From the NCBI RefSeq assembly GCF_000495855.1, contig NZ_AWGF01000011.1, forward strand, positions 141,495-205,494: 64,000 nt of DNA, written 5' to 3'. Below are positions 34,358 to 44,104 of this stretch, one piece after another. Within the stretch, counting starts at the first letter, position 1, and every line of letters starts with the position of its first letter. Below the pieces are notes generated by a model. It was not told where the DNA came from and did no database searches. It saw nothing but the letters and a program-made list of their open reading frames with translations. The DNA comes from Asticcacaulis sp. YBE204. Lineage in GTDB: Bacteria > Pseudomonadota > Alphaproteobacteria > Caulobacterales > Caulobacteraceae. The position numbers were made by a program, and so were the translations under genes.

Positions 34358-35983
34358 GTGTTCGGAAAGCGCCCTACGGATTCCAGCGGCAAACCCACCG
34401 GTTTGGCCGACGCCCCCCGCCCCGCCCCCACTGCGGGTGCGCAGGCGGCCGCCCAGGTGCGCCCGCAAGCTCTTAGCGGCGCGGCCCCCGCCGCTAAACC
34501 GCAGCAATTAAAAGGCGCGCCACCGCCCGCCGCCAAGCCGAACGCCGATATCGCCACCCGCCCTCAGGGGATAAGCGGCGCCGACGCCAAGTCCGAACCG
34601 ATGGTCGAACGCCGCACCGACAAGGGCGCGGCCAAGGGTAACGGCAAGCTGTCCTCCGGCATCGACCAGATGCACAAGGCGCAGGCGGTCACCGAGATCG
34701 TCCGCGAGCAGTCCGACTACTACCACGCCACCAAGACGGCGATCTTCAACGCCCTGCTGAACACCATCGACCTCAGCCAGCTGGCCCAGCTCGATCAGAA
34801 GGCGGCGTCCGAGGAAATCCGCGACATCGTCTCCGAACTGGTGACGATCAAGAACGTCTCGATGTCGGTCGTCGAACAGGACGCGCTGGTTCAGGACATC
34901 ATCAACGACGTTCTGGGTTATGGCCCGCTGGAACCGCTTCTGGCGCGCGACGACATCGCCGACATCATGGTCAATGGCGCCGGCCGCGTCTTCATCGAAG
35001 TCGGCGGCAAGGTGCAACTGACCAACGTGCGTTTCCGCGACAACGGTCAGCTGATGAACATCTGTCAGCGCATCGTGTCGCAGGTCGGCCGCCGCGTCGA
35101 CGAAAGCTCGCCGATCTGCGACGCCCGCCTGCCGGACGGGTCGCGCGTCAACGTCATCGCGCCGCCTCTGGCGCTGGACGGCCCGACGCTCACCATTCGT
35201 AAGTTCAAGAAGGACAAGCTGACCATGCGCAATCTGGTGGAGTTCAACTCCATCAGCCCGGAAGGGGCGCGCGTGCTGGGCGTCATCGGCGCCTCGCGCT
35301 GCAACGTCCTGATTTCCGGCGGTACGGGTTCGGGCAAGACGACGCTGCTCAATACCCTGACGGCCTTCATCGACCCGACCGAGCGCGTCATCACCTGCGA
35401 AGACGCCGCCGAACTGCAACTTCAGCAGCCGCACGTCGTGCGTCTGGAAACGCGCCCGCCGAACCTCGAAGGCCAGGGTTCGATCACCATGCGCGACCTC
35501 GTCAAGAACTGTCTGCGGATGCGTCCCGAACGCATCATCGTCGGCGAAGTCCGCGGCCCGGAGGCCTTCGACCTCCTCCAGGCCATGAACACGGGCCACG
35601 ACGGCTCTATGGGTACGCTGCACGCCAACTCGCCCCGCGAAGCCGTTTCGCGTCTGGAATCGATGATCACCATGGGCGGCTACGGCCTGCCGTCACGCAC
35701 CATCCGCGAAATGATCGTCGGCTCGATCGACATCATCGTGCAAGCCGCGCGTCTGCGCGACGGTTCGCGCCGCATCACCCACATCACCGAAGTGCTCGGC
35801 CTCGAAGGCGACGTCATCATCACGCAGGACCTGTTCCTGTACGAGATCGAAGGCGAGAACAAGGAAGGCAAGATCATCGGTCGTCACCGCTCGACCGGCA
35901 TCGGTCGTCCGCGCTTCTGGGACCGCGCCAAATATTACGGCCTCGAGCGCGAGCTGGCCGAAGCCCTCGACGCTTCTGAATAG
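34358..35983 (+). CDS. cpaF: Pilus assembly ATPase CpaF (TadA)
   Basis: 541 residues, GTG start at 34358. Secretion ATPase that drives Flp pilus extension and retraction. An Ala/Pro-rich, low-complexity N-terminus (to about residue 110), then the CpaF core with [36 protein letters not shown], Walker [10 protein letters not shown] (about residue 321), Asp box region [11 protein letters not shown], Walker B with [15 protein letters not shown], and His box [16 protein letters not shown]. All catalytic elements are intact. N-terminal extension is longer than in most homologues. Confidence 0.97.
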   Translation: MFGKRPTDSSGKPTGLADAPRPAPTAGAQAAAQVRPQALSGAAPAAKPQQLKGAPPPAAKPNADIATRPQGISGADAKSEPMVERRTDKGAAKGNGKLSSGIDQMHKAQAVTEIVREQSDYYHATKTAIFNALLNTIDLSQLAQLDQKAASEEIRDIVSELVTIKNVSMSVVEQDALVQDIINDVLGYGPLEPLLARDDIADIMVNGAGRVFIEVGGKVQLTNVRFRDNGQLMNICQRIVSQVGRRVDESSPICDARLPDGSRVNVIAPPLALDGPTLTIRKFKKDKLTMRNLVEFNSISPEGARVLGVIGASRCNVLISGGTGSGKTTLLNTLTAFIDPTERVITCEDAAELQLQQPHVVRLETRPPNLEGQGSITMRDLVKNCLRMRPERIIVGEVRGPEAFDLLQAMNTGHDGSMGTLHANSPREAVSRLESMITMGGYGLPSRTIREMIVGSIDIIVQAARLRDGSRRITHITEVLGLEGDVIITQDLFLYEIEGENKEGKIIGRHRSTGIGRPRFWDRAKYYGLERELAEALDASE

Positions 35984-35991
35984 GAACGGCC

Positions 35992-36972
35992 ATGACCTTT
36001 GTTCTTATCGCGTTTCTGAGCTTCGTCATCATCGCCTCGATCGGCTTCGTCCTGACCAGCGGCAGCTCGACCTCCGACGCCGCCGTCAAGCGCGCGCAGG
36101 CCATCGTCGTCAGCACCGCCAACACCCGCCGCAAGGGCGGTAAGGCTCAGGCCGCCAAGACGCCCGAAGAACGCCGCAAGCAGATCCTGCTGCAACTGAA
36201 AGAGTCCGAACGCCGCGACCGCAAGGCGCGCCTGTCTCTGGCCGCCCGGATGCTGCATGCGGGCCTCAATCCCGATGTGAAGAAGTTCTGGATCATCTCG
36301 ATTGCCATGGGCGTCGGGGCGGCCCTGATCGCCTTCGTGTTCAGCCAGAATCCGTATATCGCGCTGGGTGCCGCCTTCGTCTTCGCCTACGGCATTCCGC
36401 GCTGGTTCCTCGGCACCCTGGCCAAGGGCCGCATCAACAAGTTCACCGGTCTGTTCCCCGACGCGATGGACATCCTCGTGCGCGGCATCAAGTCCGGCCT
36501 GCCGGTCAATGACGGCCTAAAGATCATCGCCCGCGAAATGAGCAAGCCGCTGGGGCCGGAGTTCCAGCGCCTCAACGAGAACGTCGCCATCGGCATGGCG
36601 CTGGACAGCGCGCTGGAAAAGATGTGCGAGCGCATGCCGACCTCGGAACTGCGCTTCTTTACCATCGTTATCGCCATTCAGGCCAAGACCGGCGGTAACC
36701 TCGCCGAAGCGCTCGGCAACCTGTCGAACGTCCTGCGCGCCCGCCGCATGATGCGCGAAAAGATCAAGGCCCTGTCGTCGGAAGCCATCGCCTCGGCCTC
36801 GATCATCGGCGTCCTGCCGCCGGGCGTCGGCACCATGATCTCGCTGGTCAATCCCGGCTATATCGGCCCGATGTTCACCGATCCGCGCGGGCAGTTCATG
36901 TTCATGGGCGGCGCCGTCTGGATGCTGCTCGGCATCCTGATGATGCGCAAGATGATCAACTTCAAATTCTAG
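35992..36972 (+). CDS. tadB: TadB-type inner-membrane pilus platform protein
   Basis: 326 residues. N-terminal membrane segment (FVLIAFLSFVIIASIGFVL), a basic linker, two segments around FWIISIAMGVGAALIAFVF, then the T2SSF cytosolic domain with FPDAMDILVRGIKSGLPVNDGLKIIAREM and TEL-like MPTSELRFFTIVIAIQAKTGGNLAEALGNLSNVLR, and a last membrane pair. It forms the platform with TadC on which CpaF works; corresponds to Caulobacter cpaG. Spaced 8 nt from cpaF. Confidence 0.94.
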   Translation: MTFVLIAFLSFVIIASIGFVLTSGSSTSDAAVKRAQAIVVSTANTRRKGGKAQAAKTPEERRKQILLQLKESERRDRKARLSLAARMLHAGLNPDVKKFWIISIAMGVGAALIAFVFSQNPYIALGAAFVFAYGIPRWFLGTLAKGRINKFTGLFPDAMDILVRGIKSGLPVNDGLKIIAREMSKPLGPEFQRLNENVAIGMALDSALEKMCERMPTSELRFFTIVIAIQAKTGGNLAEALGNLSNVLRARRMMREKIKALSSEAIASASIIGVLPPGVGTMISLVNPGYIGPMFTDPRGQFMFMGGAVWMLLGILMMRKMINFKF

Positions 36973-36984
36973 GGTGAAGCCAAA

Positions 36985-37965
36985 ATGAGAGACCTCGCCC
37001 TGTTCATCCTCGACCCCGTCAACATGATGACGGCCATCGTCGCCCTGTTCGTCTTCTTCACCGCCATGACGCTACTGAAATCGATGACGTCCGGCGATCA
37101 GCTCGACAAGCGCATGAAGGCCGTGGCTGCCCGCCGCGACGAACTGCGCCGTCAGTCGCGCATCGGCATCGCCCAGCCCGGTGCCAATAGCGGTCTGCGT
37201 CACACCGACGAGGGCCTCTACAAGCGCATCGTCGAAAAGCTGAACCTGAAGACCCTGCTCGAAGACCCCAAGGTCGTCGACAAGCTGGCCATGGCCGGCT
37301 ATCGCGGCCCGAAGCCGGTCTCGACCTTCTACTTCTTCCGCCTGCTGATGCCCTTCGTGCTGGGGCTGATCGCGACCTTCTACATCTTCGTGCTGAAATA
37401 CGATTTCGGCCAGCCGACCAATATCAAGATCCTGATCTGCGTCGGCATGTTCGTCGCCGGCTACTATGCACCGAACATCTATATCTCGAACATGGCGTCG
37501 AAGCGCCGGGCCTCGATCATCGCCGCCTTCCCCGACGCGCTCGACCTGCTGCTGATCTGCGTGGAATCGGGGATGTCGATCGAAGCCGCCATCAACAAGG
37601 TGTCGCAGGAAATCGGCTCGGCCTCGATCGAGCTGGCCGAGGAAATGTCGCTGCTGGTCGCCGAACTGTCCTATCTGCCCGAACGTCGTATGGCCTATGA
37701 AGGCCTGTCGCGCCGCACCAACCATCCCGGCATCAAGGCGGTGTGTACGGCGATGATTCAGGCCGAAAAATACGGTACGCCGCTGGGGACGGCGCTGCGC
37801 GTCATGGCCAAGGAAAACCGCGAACTGCGCCTGTCCGCCGCCGAAAAGAAGGCCGCCGCCCTGCCCGCGCAGCTGACCGTGCCGATGATCGTCTTCTTCC
37901 TGCCGGTGCTGTTCGTCGTCATCCTCGGCCCGGCGATCCTCAACGTGATGGATATGAAGAAGTAG
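36985..37965 (+). CDS. tadC: TadC-type inner-membrane pilus platform protein
   Basis: 326 residues. One N-terminal segment (MMTAIVALFVFFTAMTLL), two more around residues 112-170, and a T2SSF domain with FPDALDLLLICVESGMSIEAAINKVSQEI and MIQAEKYGTPLGTALRVMAKENRELRL, then LTVPMIVFFLPVLFVVILGPAIL. Partner of TadB, equivalent to Caulobacter cpaH. Last gene of the cpa operon; the next gene is unrelated. Confidence 0.94.
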   Translation: MRDLALFILDPVNMMTAIVALFVFFTAMTLLKSMTSGDQLDKRMKAVAARRDELRRQSRIGIAQPGANSGLRHTDEGLYKRIVEKLNLKTLLEDPKVVDKLAMAGYRGPKPVSTFYFFRLLMPFVLGLIATFYIFVLKYDFGQPTNIKILICVGMFVAGYYAPNIYISNMASKRRASIIAAFPDALDLLLICVESGMSIEAAINKVSQEIGSASIELAEEMSLLVAELSYLPERRMAYEGLSRRTNHPGIKAVCTAMIQAEKYGTPLGTALRVMAKENRELRLSAAEKKAAALPAQLTVPMIVFFLPVLFVVILGPAILNVMDMKK

Positions 37966-38063
37966 TCGTCCCGCCCTCCGTACGGGTCGGCAGGGCTTGC
38001 CTCGACAAACAAGAACATATATAGAACTCAGGCCCGGTTTGTCCGTTCCGAGGTTTTCAGTAT

Positions 38064-40199
38064 ATGCGTCCCTTTCCCGTCCTGCCGCCCACCTATTATC
38101 ATTCCCATTTTATGGAAATGCTGGCCTTCGTGCGCGAAGTCTACGGCACGATGCTGGGCGAGGCCGAAACGGCCTTTCTGACGGCGTTCGAGTCGCTGAG
38201 TCCCGACGCACAGTGCCTCTATATCCGCATGTCGAACCGCAAACGCACCATCTTTACGCGTGCCGATCTCGACTACAGCGAAATCTACCACATCGACCTC
38301 GGCTTACAGGAACTGCACGAACAGAGCTTCGTGCGGGGCTTGTGTGAGGACGATTATCGCGCGTGCCTGGACGGCCTGACGCGCCCGGCGCTGGCCGATC
38401 TGGCGCGGACGCATGATCTGGAGACAAAATCGACCTGGCCTAAGGCTCGCCTGTGCGAGCACCTGCATCGGCAACTGGCCTTCGATGATTTTCAGGCGGG
38501 TTTCGACGCCGAACCTCGCTTTCTGCCCGCTCACCGTGAGACGGTCGGCTTTCTGCTCTACCTCTATTTCGGCAAGCTGAGCGGCAATCTCCTCGGCTTC
38601 ACCCTGCGCGACCTCGGCGTGGTGCAGGTCCGGCAGAAAGATACCTATCAGGCGCGTTTCATCAACCGCGAAGAAGCGTTGGGCGGCTATGCCTATACGC
38701 GGCAACTGAAGGCGCTGAAAGGCGCGACGCCCACGGTCTATCTGGCCATCGCCGACACCGTGGCCGATCTGCCCACCGCGACGACCGAGTTTACGCAAGG
38801 CCTGCGCGACAGGCTGTTGCACGATGTGGGGCGCTTTTTCGAGCGGCAGAAGGATAACGAACGCGCCGTCGAATTCTATGCGCAATCGGGCCTGTTTGAG
38901 AGTCATGAGCGTGTCGTGCGGCTACTCTATGCGCAGGGCGATCATGAACGCGCCAAGGCCATGCTGGAAGCGATGCTCGACGCCCCGGCGCACGACGAAG
39001 AGTTCGTTTTCGCCGATGACTTTTATCGCCGAAAGTTCGGCGGCAAACGCACCAGCGTCTTTACCGACCTGCTGCGCGATGGCCCGCTGATCACCGCCGA
39101 CGACCTCTATCGCGGCCTGCCGGAACTGGCCGCCGCCCGCCATTACGAAGCGCAGGGCTACACTGTCCATCACGTCGAAAACGGCCTGTGGCCCGCCTTG
39201 TTCGGCCTGCTGTTCTGGGACGAACTGTTCGAGTCCGAAGGTGCTCTGGCGTCGGGCTTCGACCGCGTGCCCGTGGCCCTGCGCGACCGGACCTTTCAGC
39301 GCAAATTTGCCGAGGCTATCGAGTCCAAACTGGCCTTGATCGAGCAGGGCAAGGCCGTAGACATAATTCTGAATAAATGGAATCGTCATGGCGCCGAGGA
39401 AAACGGCGTCTTCTGGGGCTGGCCCCGGCTCGGCGACCTGATCGCGGCCTTTTTGACCGCCGCCCCACCCCTTGCCGTTCGTCATGTCGTAGAGGCCCTG
39501 ACGCAGGATTTCCATGTCCTGCGCGACGGTTTCCCCGACCTGCTCCTGATCGGGCCGGACGGCGTGCAATTCGTCGAGGTCAAGGGCGACGGGGATCAGA
39601 TTCGCCGCCACCAGCTGGCGCGATTGAACCTGCTGAAAACGGCGGGCTTCGAGGTCGGCATCGCGCGCGTCACCTTCGTGCCGGATCCCGATCAGATCTA
39701 TGTCGTGGTCGATATCGAAACAACCGGCGGGCGGTCGCAGTCCGAGCGCGTCACCGAAATCGGCGCGGTAAAGATGCAGCGGGGTGAAATCATCGACCGG
39801 TGGCAGACCCTGATCAACCCTCAGCGCCGCATCCCGGCCTTCATTACCGAGCTGACCGGCATCAGCAACGACATGGTGAAGGATGCACCGGTCTTCGCCG
39901 ATATCGCCGACGACTTCGCAGCCTTCATGAAGGGCGGGGTTTTCGTCGCCCACAACGTCAATTTCGACTATGGGTTTCTGTCGCACGAATATCGGCGGCT
40001 GGAACGCCCTTTCCGTTATCCGAAACTGTGCACCGTGGCCTCGATGCGCAAGCACTATCCGGGTCTCGCCGCCTATGGTCTCAAGCCGCTATCGCGCGAA
40101 TTCAATATCGAGCTGAAAAACCACCACAGGGCCATGTCGGATGCGCTGGCGGCGGCGGAGCTGCTCAAGCTGGTGAATGAAAAGAGATTGGCGATTTAA
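38064..40199 (+). CDS. FAN1-like VRR-NUC nuclease fused to a DnaQ-type 3'-5' exonuclease
   Basis: 711 residues. N-terminal two-thirds matches FAN1-type DNA-repair nucleases: a SAP/helix-rich part (MSNRKRTIFTRADLDY, LYLYFGKLSGNLLGFTLRDLGVVQV), a TPR-like part (VEFYAQSGLFESHERVVRLLYAQGDHERAKAMLEAML), then VRR-NUC with VENGLWPALFGLLFWDELF, FPDLLLI (Asp about 491), VEVKGDGDQIRRHQL (Glu, Lys about 504). The C-terminal domain is a DEDDh exonuclease: VDIETTGGRSQSERVTEIGAV, AHNVNFDYGFLSHE and HRAMSDALAA. FAN1 enzymes handle interstrand crosslinks by structure-specific cutting; joining an exonuclease would combine cut and resection. I infer this from domains only. ATG 38064 or 38088 is possible. Confidence 0.9.
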   Translation: MRPFPVLPPTYYHSHFMEMLAFVREVYGTMLGEAETAFLTAFESLSPDAQCLYIRMSNRKRTIFTRADLDYSEIYHIDLGLQELHEQSFVRGLCEDDYRACLDGLTRPALADLARTHDLETKSTWPKARLCEHLHRQLAFDDFQAGFDAEPRFLPAHRETVGFLLYLYFGKLSGNLLGFTLRDLGVVQVRQKDTYQARFINREEALGGYAYTRQLKALKGATPTVYLAIADTVADLPTATTEFTQGLRDRLLHDVGRFFERQKDNERAVEFYAQSGLFESHERVVRLLYAQGDHERAKAMLEAMLDAPAHDEEFVFADDFYRRKFGGKRTSVFTDLLRDGPLITADDLYRGLPELAAARHYEAQGYTVHHVENGLWPALFGLLFWDELFESEGALASGFDRVPVALRDRTFQRKFAEAIESKLALIEQGKAVDIILNKWNRHGAEENGVFWGWPRLGDLIAAFLTAAPPLAVRHVVEALTQDFHVLRDGFPDLLLIGPDGVQFVEVKGDGDQIRRHQLARLNLLKTAGFEVGIARVTFVPDPDQIYVVVDIETTGGRSQSERVTEIGAVKMQRGEIIDRWQTLINPQRRIPAFITELTGISNDMVKDAPVFADIADDFAAFMKGGVFVAHNVNFDYGFLSHEYRRLERPFRYPKLCTVASMRKHYPGLAAYGLKPLSREFNIELKNHHRAMSDALAAAELLKLVNEKRLAI

Positions 40200-40207
40200 C
40201 GCCATCA

Positions 40208-40396
40208 TATACCTCCCCGCTGGCGGGGAGGGAACCATTTGCGAAGCAAATGGTGGTGGGGTGGCTAACGACCGTTCAGGGTGCGCAAGGCTACAGAATT
40301 AAGTAAGACACCCCACCACCACATCTCGCTCGCTTCGCGATCTCGTGCGGTTCCCGGCACCGGCCGCCCGGCTCCCCGCACTAAAGTGCAGGGAAG
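40208..40396. repeat. Structured intergenic repeat (copy 2)
   Basis: Begins TATACCTCCCCGCTGGCGGG like copy 1, then CCATTTGC-GAA-GCAAATGG (40235-40253), a GGTGGTGGGGTGG block, GACACCCCACCACCACATCTC, TCGC-TTC-GCGA (40330-40340) and CTCGTGCGG in the same order as copy 1. The stem sequences differ but pair in both copies. The right end carries TCCCCGCAC/GTGCAGGGA instead of the exact inverse terminal repeat. About 190 bp. It fills most of the gap between the FAN1-DnaQ and the M3 peptidase genes. Confidence 0.85.
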
Positions 40397-40408
40397 CACA
40401 AGACCTTC

Positions 40409-42538
40409 TTACGCAAACCCACGTGAGCGCATCAATGCCTTTGGATCGGCATCGCGGCCCCGGAAATTGCGATAGGCGATCGCGGGATCGATCGTATTGC
40501 CGACGCTGAGGATGTTTTTCATCATCTTCCCGGCGACCGTCTGATCGTAGAAACCGCCCGGCGCCTCGGCGAAGGCTTCGGAGCAATCCGCTGCCACGAC
40601 GTCGGCCCACAGATAGCTGTAATACCCCGCCGAATAGCCATCCGAGGAGAAGACGTGGGCGAATTGCGGTGTGCGGTGGCGCATAACGATTTCCTTCGGC
40701 ATACCGAGCTTGGTCAGCTCTTCGCGTTCGAAGGCGTCCGGATCGATGTCGGCGTCACCAGCCAGGTGCAGCTTCATGTCGATCAGGGCCGACGACAGAT
40801 ACTCGACCGTGGCAAAGCCCTGATTGAAGGTATCGGCCTTCTTGATCTTGGCCAGCAGTTCGGCGGGCATCGGCTTGCCGGTCTTGTAGTGCAGGGCGAA
40901 GCGGCTGAGGACTTCCGGGGTCGACAGCCAGCGCTCGTTGACCTGCGACGGGAACTCGACGTAATCGCGCGCCACCGACGTCCCCGACAGGGTCTGGTAA
41001 GTGACGTTCGACGACAGGCCGTGGATGGCGTGGCCGAATTCGTGGAACAGGGTCGAGGCGTCGTCCCACGAGATCAGGACGGGTTCGCCCGCCGCACCCT
41101 TGATGAAGTTGGAATTGTTCGACACGATCGGGATGATCGCCTTGCCGTGCTCTTTCGACTGGCTGCGGTAGGCGTTCATCCAGGCGCCCGACCGCTTGCC
41201 CTTGCGGGCATAGGGGTCGAGATAGTGGACGCCGATGACCTTGCCGTCGCGCAGCACCTCATAGGTCGTCACATCCGGATGGAAGACCGGCAGGCCGGTG
41301 ACCGGGCGGAACCCGAAGCCGTAGGTCTGCGACGCCGCCCAGAACATGCCTTCGATCAGCTTGTCGAGTTGCATGTAAGGCTTGATTTCGTTCTCGTCGA
41401 GGTCGTAGCGCGCCTTGCGCACCTTTTCGGCGTAGAAGCGGTAATCCCACGGCTCGATGGTGATATTGGCCTTCTCCGCGTCGGCGACCTTCTGCATGTC
41501 GGCAACCTCTTCGTGGACGCGCTTGACGGCGGCCGGCCACACCGACTCCATCAGGCCCATCGCCGCTTCCGGCGTCTTGGCCATGGCGGTTTCGACGCGC
41601 CAGTGGGCGTGGGTCTTGTAACCGCGCAGATTGGCGCGTTCGACGCGCAGCTTGAGGATTTGCTTGATGAGGGCGTTGTTGTCCGACGCGTCGCCATTGT
41701 CGCCACGGTTGACGTAGAAGCGCCAGACCTTTTCACGCGTTGCGCGATTGGTGGCGAAGGTCGTCACCGGCTCCATCGCCGACCGCGTATTGGCCACGGC
41801 GTATTGACCGTCCTTGCCCGCCGCCTTGGCTGAGGCCGCCGCCGAAGCGAGGAAACCGTCCGACAGACCGGCCAGCTCGTCCTTGCTGAAATAGAGCGTC
41901 TGTTCTTCGTCGTGGAGCAGGTTATCGGAGAACTGATTGAACAGGACCGACAGCTCCTTGTTGATCGCGGCGACGCGCGTCTTGGCCTCCGGCGACAAGG
42001 CCGCGCCCGACCGAACAAAGCCGTTATGCGTGACCCACAGCAAACGGTCCTGTTCCGGCGTCAGCTTGAACGCCGCCTTGCCTTCGTAAACAATTCTTAT
42101 TTTTTGGAATAGTTTTTCATTCTGGCTGATTTCATCGCCAAACGCCGCCAGTTTCGGCGACAAACGCTTCGAGATTTCCTGAAGCGTAGGCGTCGACAGG
42201 CCGCTGGACCACACGCCGTAGACCGTGGAGACGCGCTCCATCTCGGCCCCGGCGGTTTCCAGCGCCACGATGGTGTTTTCGAAGGTCGGCGCGGCCGTAT
42301 TAGCGGTGATGGCGGCGATTTCCTTGCGTTGGGCGTTCATCGCCGTATCGAAGGCCGCTTCGAAGTCCTCGACCTTGACCTTGTCGAAGGGCGGGACGCC
42401 GCCATAGGGACCCGTCCAGGCCTGGGTCAGCACGGGATCGCCTTCGGCGGCGAACGCCGTGGCGGGTAACAGGCTTGTCGGCAGAAGACTGGCCGAGGCC
42501 ATCAGCCCCATAACGGTGCGACGATCGATTTCCATCAT
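40409..42538 (-). CDS. dcp: M3 family peptidyl-dipeptidase Dcp-like, exported
   Basis: 709 residues. Zinc metallopeptidase removing dipeptides from C-termini or cutting short peptides. Seen: zinc motif in TLFHEFGHAIHGL (HExxH, with the second Glu in the following part ARDYVEFPSQVNERW), FHPDVTTYEVL, VIPIVSNNSNF, HRTPQFAHVFSSDGYSAGYYSYLWADV. An N-terminal RR signal (IDRRTVMGLMASASLLPTS... AFAAEG) suggests Tat export to the periplasm, while E. coli Dcp is mostly cytosolic. ATG 42538 or the next ATG. Length is normal for the family. Confidence 0.92.
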   Translation of the reverse strand: MMEIDRRTVMGLMASASLLPTSLLPATAFAAEGDPVLTQAWTGPYGGVPPFDKVKVEDFEAAFDTAMNAQRKEIAAITANTAAPTFENTIVALETAGAEMERVSTVYGVWSSGLSTPTLQEISKRLSPKLAAFGDEISQNEKLFQKIRIVYEGKAAFKLTPEQDRLLWVTHNGFVRSGAALSPEAKTRVAAINKELSVLFNQFSDNLLHDEEQTLYFSKDELAGLSDGFLASAAASAKAAGKDGQYAVANTRSAMEPVTTFATNRATREKVWRFYVNRGDNGDASDNNALIKQILKLRVERANLRGYKTHAHWRVETAMAKTPEAAMGLMESVWPAAVKRVHEEVADMQKVADAEKANITIEPWDYRFYAEKVRKARYDLDENEIKPYMQLDKLIEGMFWAASQTYGFGFRPVTGLPVFHPDVTTYEVLRDGKVIGVHYLDPYARKGKRSGAWMNAYRSQSKEHGKAIIPIVSNNSNFIKGAAGEPVLISWDDASTLFHEFGHAIHGLSSNVTYQTLSGTSVARDYVEFPSQVNERWLSTPEVLSRFALHYKTGKPMPAELLAKIKKADTFNQGFATVEYLSSALIDMKLHLAGDADIDPDAFEREELTKLGMPKEIVMRHRTPQFAHVFSSDGYSAGYYSYLWADVVAADCSEAFAEAPGGFYDQTVAGKMMKNILSVGNTIDPAIAYRNFRGRDADPKALMRSRGFA

Positions 42539-42698
42539 AAACTACTCCTGACAGGTGCGCCGGACGTAACCGCCGCAAAAATTTTGTCTCTCTTGTAACC
42601 ACGCGGTCCGGCTCAAGGCAAGAGCGGGCCCTATGGACGAGAGGCGCGCACCATCCTATGTAGGGGCATCAGCCTGTCCAATTAAGGAAATGTAATAA

Positions 42699-43550
42699 AT
42701 GGCCATCGGTGTTTTCGATTCCGGCGTCGGCGGTCTGAGCATTCACCGGGCGCTGGTCGACCGGATGCCGGACGCGGATTTCATCTATCTTGGCGATCAG
42801 AAGCACGCGCCCTACGGCGAACGCTCCGGCGAAGAGATCGTCGACCTGACCCGGCAAGCCTGCGAAACCCTGTTCGAGGCCGGTGCGTCTCTGGTCGTTC
42901 TGGCGTGCAATACGGCTTCCGCCGTTGCTTTGCGCCGCCTGCAATCGACGTGGCTGGCCGGGGTGCGCAAGACCTATGAACGCCCGGTCAATGTGCTGGG
43001 GATCATCGTCCCCACCATAGAGGCCGCCACCGGCCTGCCGTGGGAGCACGAGGCCGAACGTCGCGGCCCTAAGATCGAGAACCTCGACGTGCTGGGTATC
43101 TTTTGCACCACGGCCACGGCGCGCTCACGCGTCTATGAGATCGAGATCGACAAGCGCCGTCAGGATCTGGCGGTGTTTTCGGAACCCTGCGTCGGCCTTG
43201 CGGGCATGATCGAGGCCGGTGAATCGGAAGAGACCTTGAAAGCCGTTGTCGAGAGCCGTGTTCAGGCCCTGAAAACGCGGATTGGACGCTATCCCGATCG
43301 CGCCATATTGGGCTGCACCCACTATGAGATCATCGGCGACCTGTTCAAGGCTGCCCTGCCGCCCGGCACGCCCCTGATCCATCAGCCGTCCTCCGTCGCC
43401 GATTCGCTGGGGCGCTATGTCGAGCGTCATCCGGAATACGATGTCGGTACGTCGGGCGGGCGGCGTTTCCTGACCACCGGCACCGCAGCGCAGCAATCCT
43501 CGCTGGTCGAGCGCTTCTGGGGCGGCCCGGTACGCTTCGAAAATCTCTAG
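42699..43550 (+). CDS. murI: Glutamate racemase
   Basis: 283 residues. Makes D-glutamate for peptidoglycan. Seen: VFDSGVGGLSIHRAL, the catalytic Cys in LACNTASAVAL, second catalytic Cys in LGCTHYEII and the loop FIYLGDQKHAPYGERS. An insert of about 20 residues (HEAERRGPKIENLDVLG) lies between the halves, as seen in some alphaproteobacterial MurI. ATG 42699 follows AGGAAATGTAATAA. Divergent from the M3 peptidase gene. Confidence 0.96.
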   Translation: MAIGVFDSGVGGLSIHRALVDRMPDADFIYLGDQKHAPYGERSGEEIVDLTRQACETLFEAGASLVVLACNTASAVALRRLQSTWLAGVRKTYERPVNVLGIIVPTIEAATGLPWEHEAERRGPKIENLDVLGIFCTTATARSRVYEIEIDKRRQDLAVFSEPCVGLAGMIEAGESEETLKAVVESRVQALKTRIGRYPDRAILGCTHYEIIGDLFKAALPPGTPLIHQPSSVADSLGRYVERHPEYDVGTSGGRRFLTTGTAAQQSSLVERFWGGPVRFENL

Positions 43551-43844
43551 GCGATAAACCGCAACGCCTTTGTCGGGCGGCAATAACAGCGCGACAGCAT
43601 GATAACAGCGATATAATTGCCGCATTTATCATTTTGTGCGCCGCAACTATAGATTTTTTATTTTTCGCACCGCACACTCGTAACACGGGCGTCATAGGCC
43701 CGTGCCTATAGTTTTCCGCCCGACCCCAATTTCAGTAAAGACGTGCGCCGCGCCTTTATGCGCCTCAAGCGGCCAAGCCGCGCACCGATAGTGTACCGTT
43801 CAGGAAGATCCCGCTCACTATCCTTTATTCCGGAGGCCTCTATC
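43551..43844. other. Intergenic region with hairpins, no gene seen
   Basis: 294 bp between murI and a small membrane protein gene. Seen: CACGGGC (43684-43690) pairing with GCCCGTG (43698-43704), overlapping AGGC/GCCT alternatives, and an AT-rich block near 43640-43670. It may carry murI termination and the promoter of the small gene. No coding content. Confidence 0.5.
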
Positions 43845-44048
43845 ATGGCACAACACGAAACCAACGAAACCTCGACCTCGGTTCAGAGCCGCGTCTTCTG
43901 GCTGGCCCTGTCGCTGCTCATCGCCGCCCTGTTCTTCTACGCCGCTTCGACCACGACCGGCGAAGCCTATGCTCAGGGCATGGGCGAAGGCGCCGCCTCG
44001 GCGTCCGACTGGAGCGGTTCGGCGTCGAGCGAAGACGCTTCGATGTAA
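43845..44048 (+). CDS. Small single-pass membrane protein, unknown
   Basis: 67 residues from ATG 43845 behind GGAGGCCTCTATC, a strong ribosome site that marks this rather than the in-frame ATG at 43743. One hydrophobic segment (VFWLALSLLIAALFFYAA, about residues 18-35), then a Ser/Ala/Gly and acidic tail. No family recognised. A strong site plus a terminator directly after indicates it is a real, well-expressed gene. Confidence 0.7.
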   Translation: MAQHETNETSTSVQSRVFWLALSLLIAALFFYAASTTTGEAYAQGMGEGAASASDWSGSASSEDASM

Positions 44049-44071
44049 GGCTTAGCGCCTCATATCCAAAG

Positions 44072-44104
44072 AAAAGCCTCCACCCGTGCGGTGGGGGCTT
44101 TTTT
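44072..44104. terminator. Bidirectional terminator between convergent genes
   Basis: AAAAGCCTCCACC (44072-44084) pairs with GGTGGGGGCTTTT (44090-44102). The TAA of the leftward gene (44103-44105) sits just in its T tract. Confidence 0.88.
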
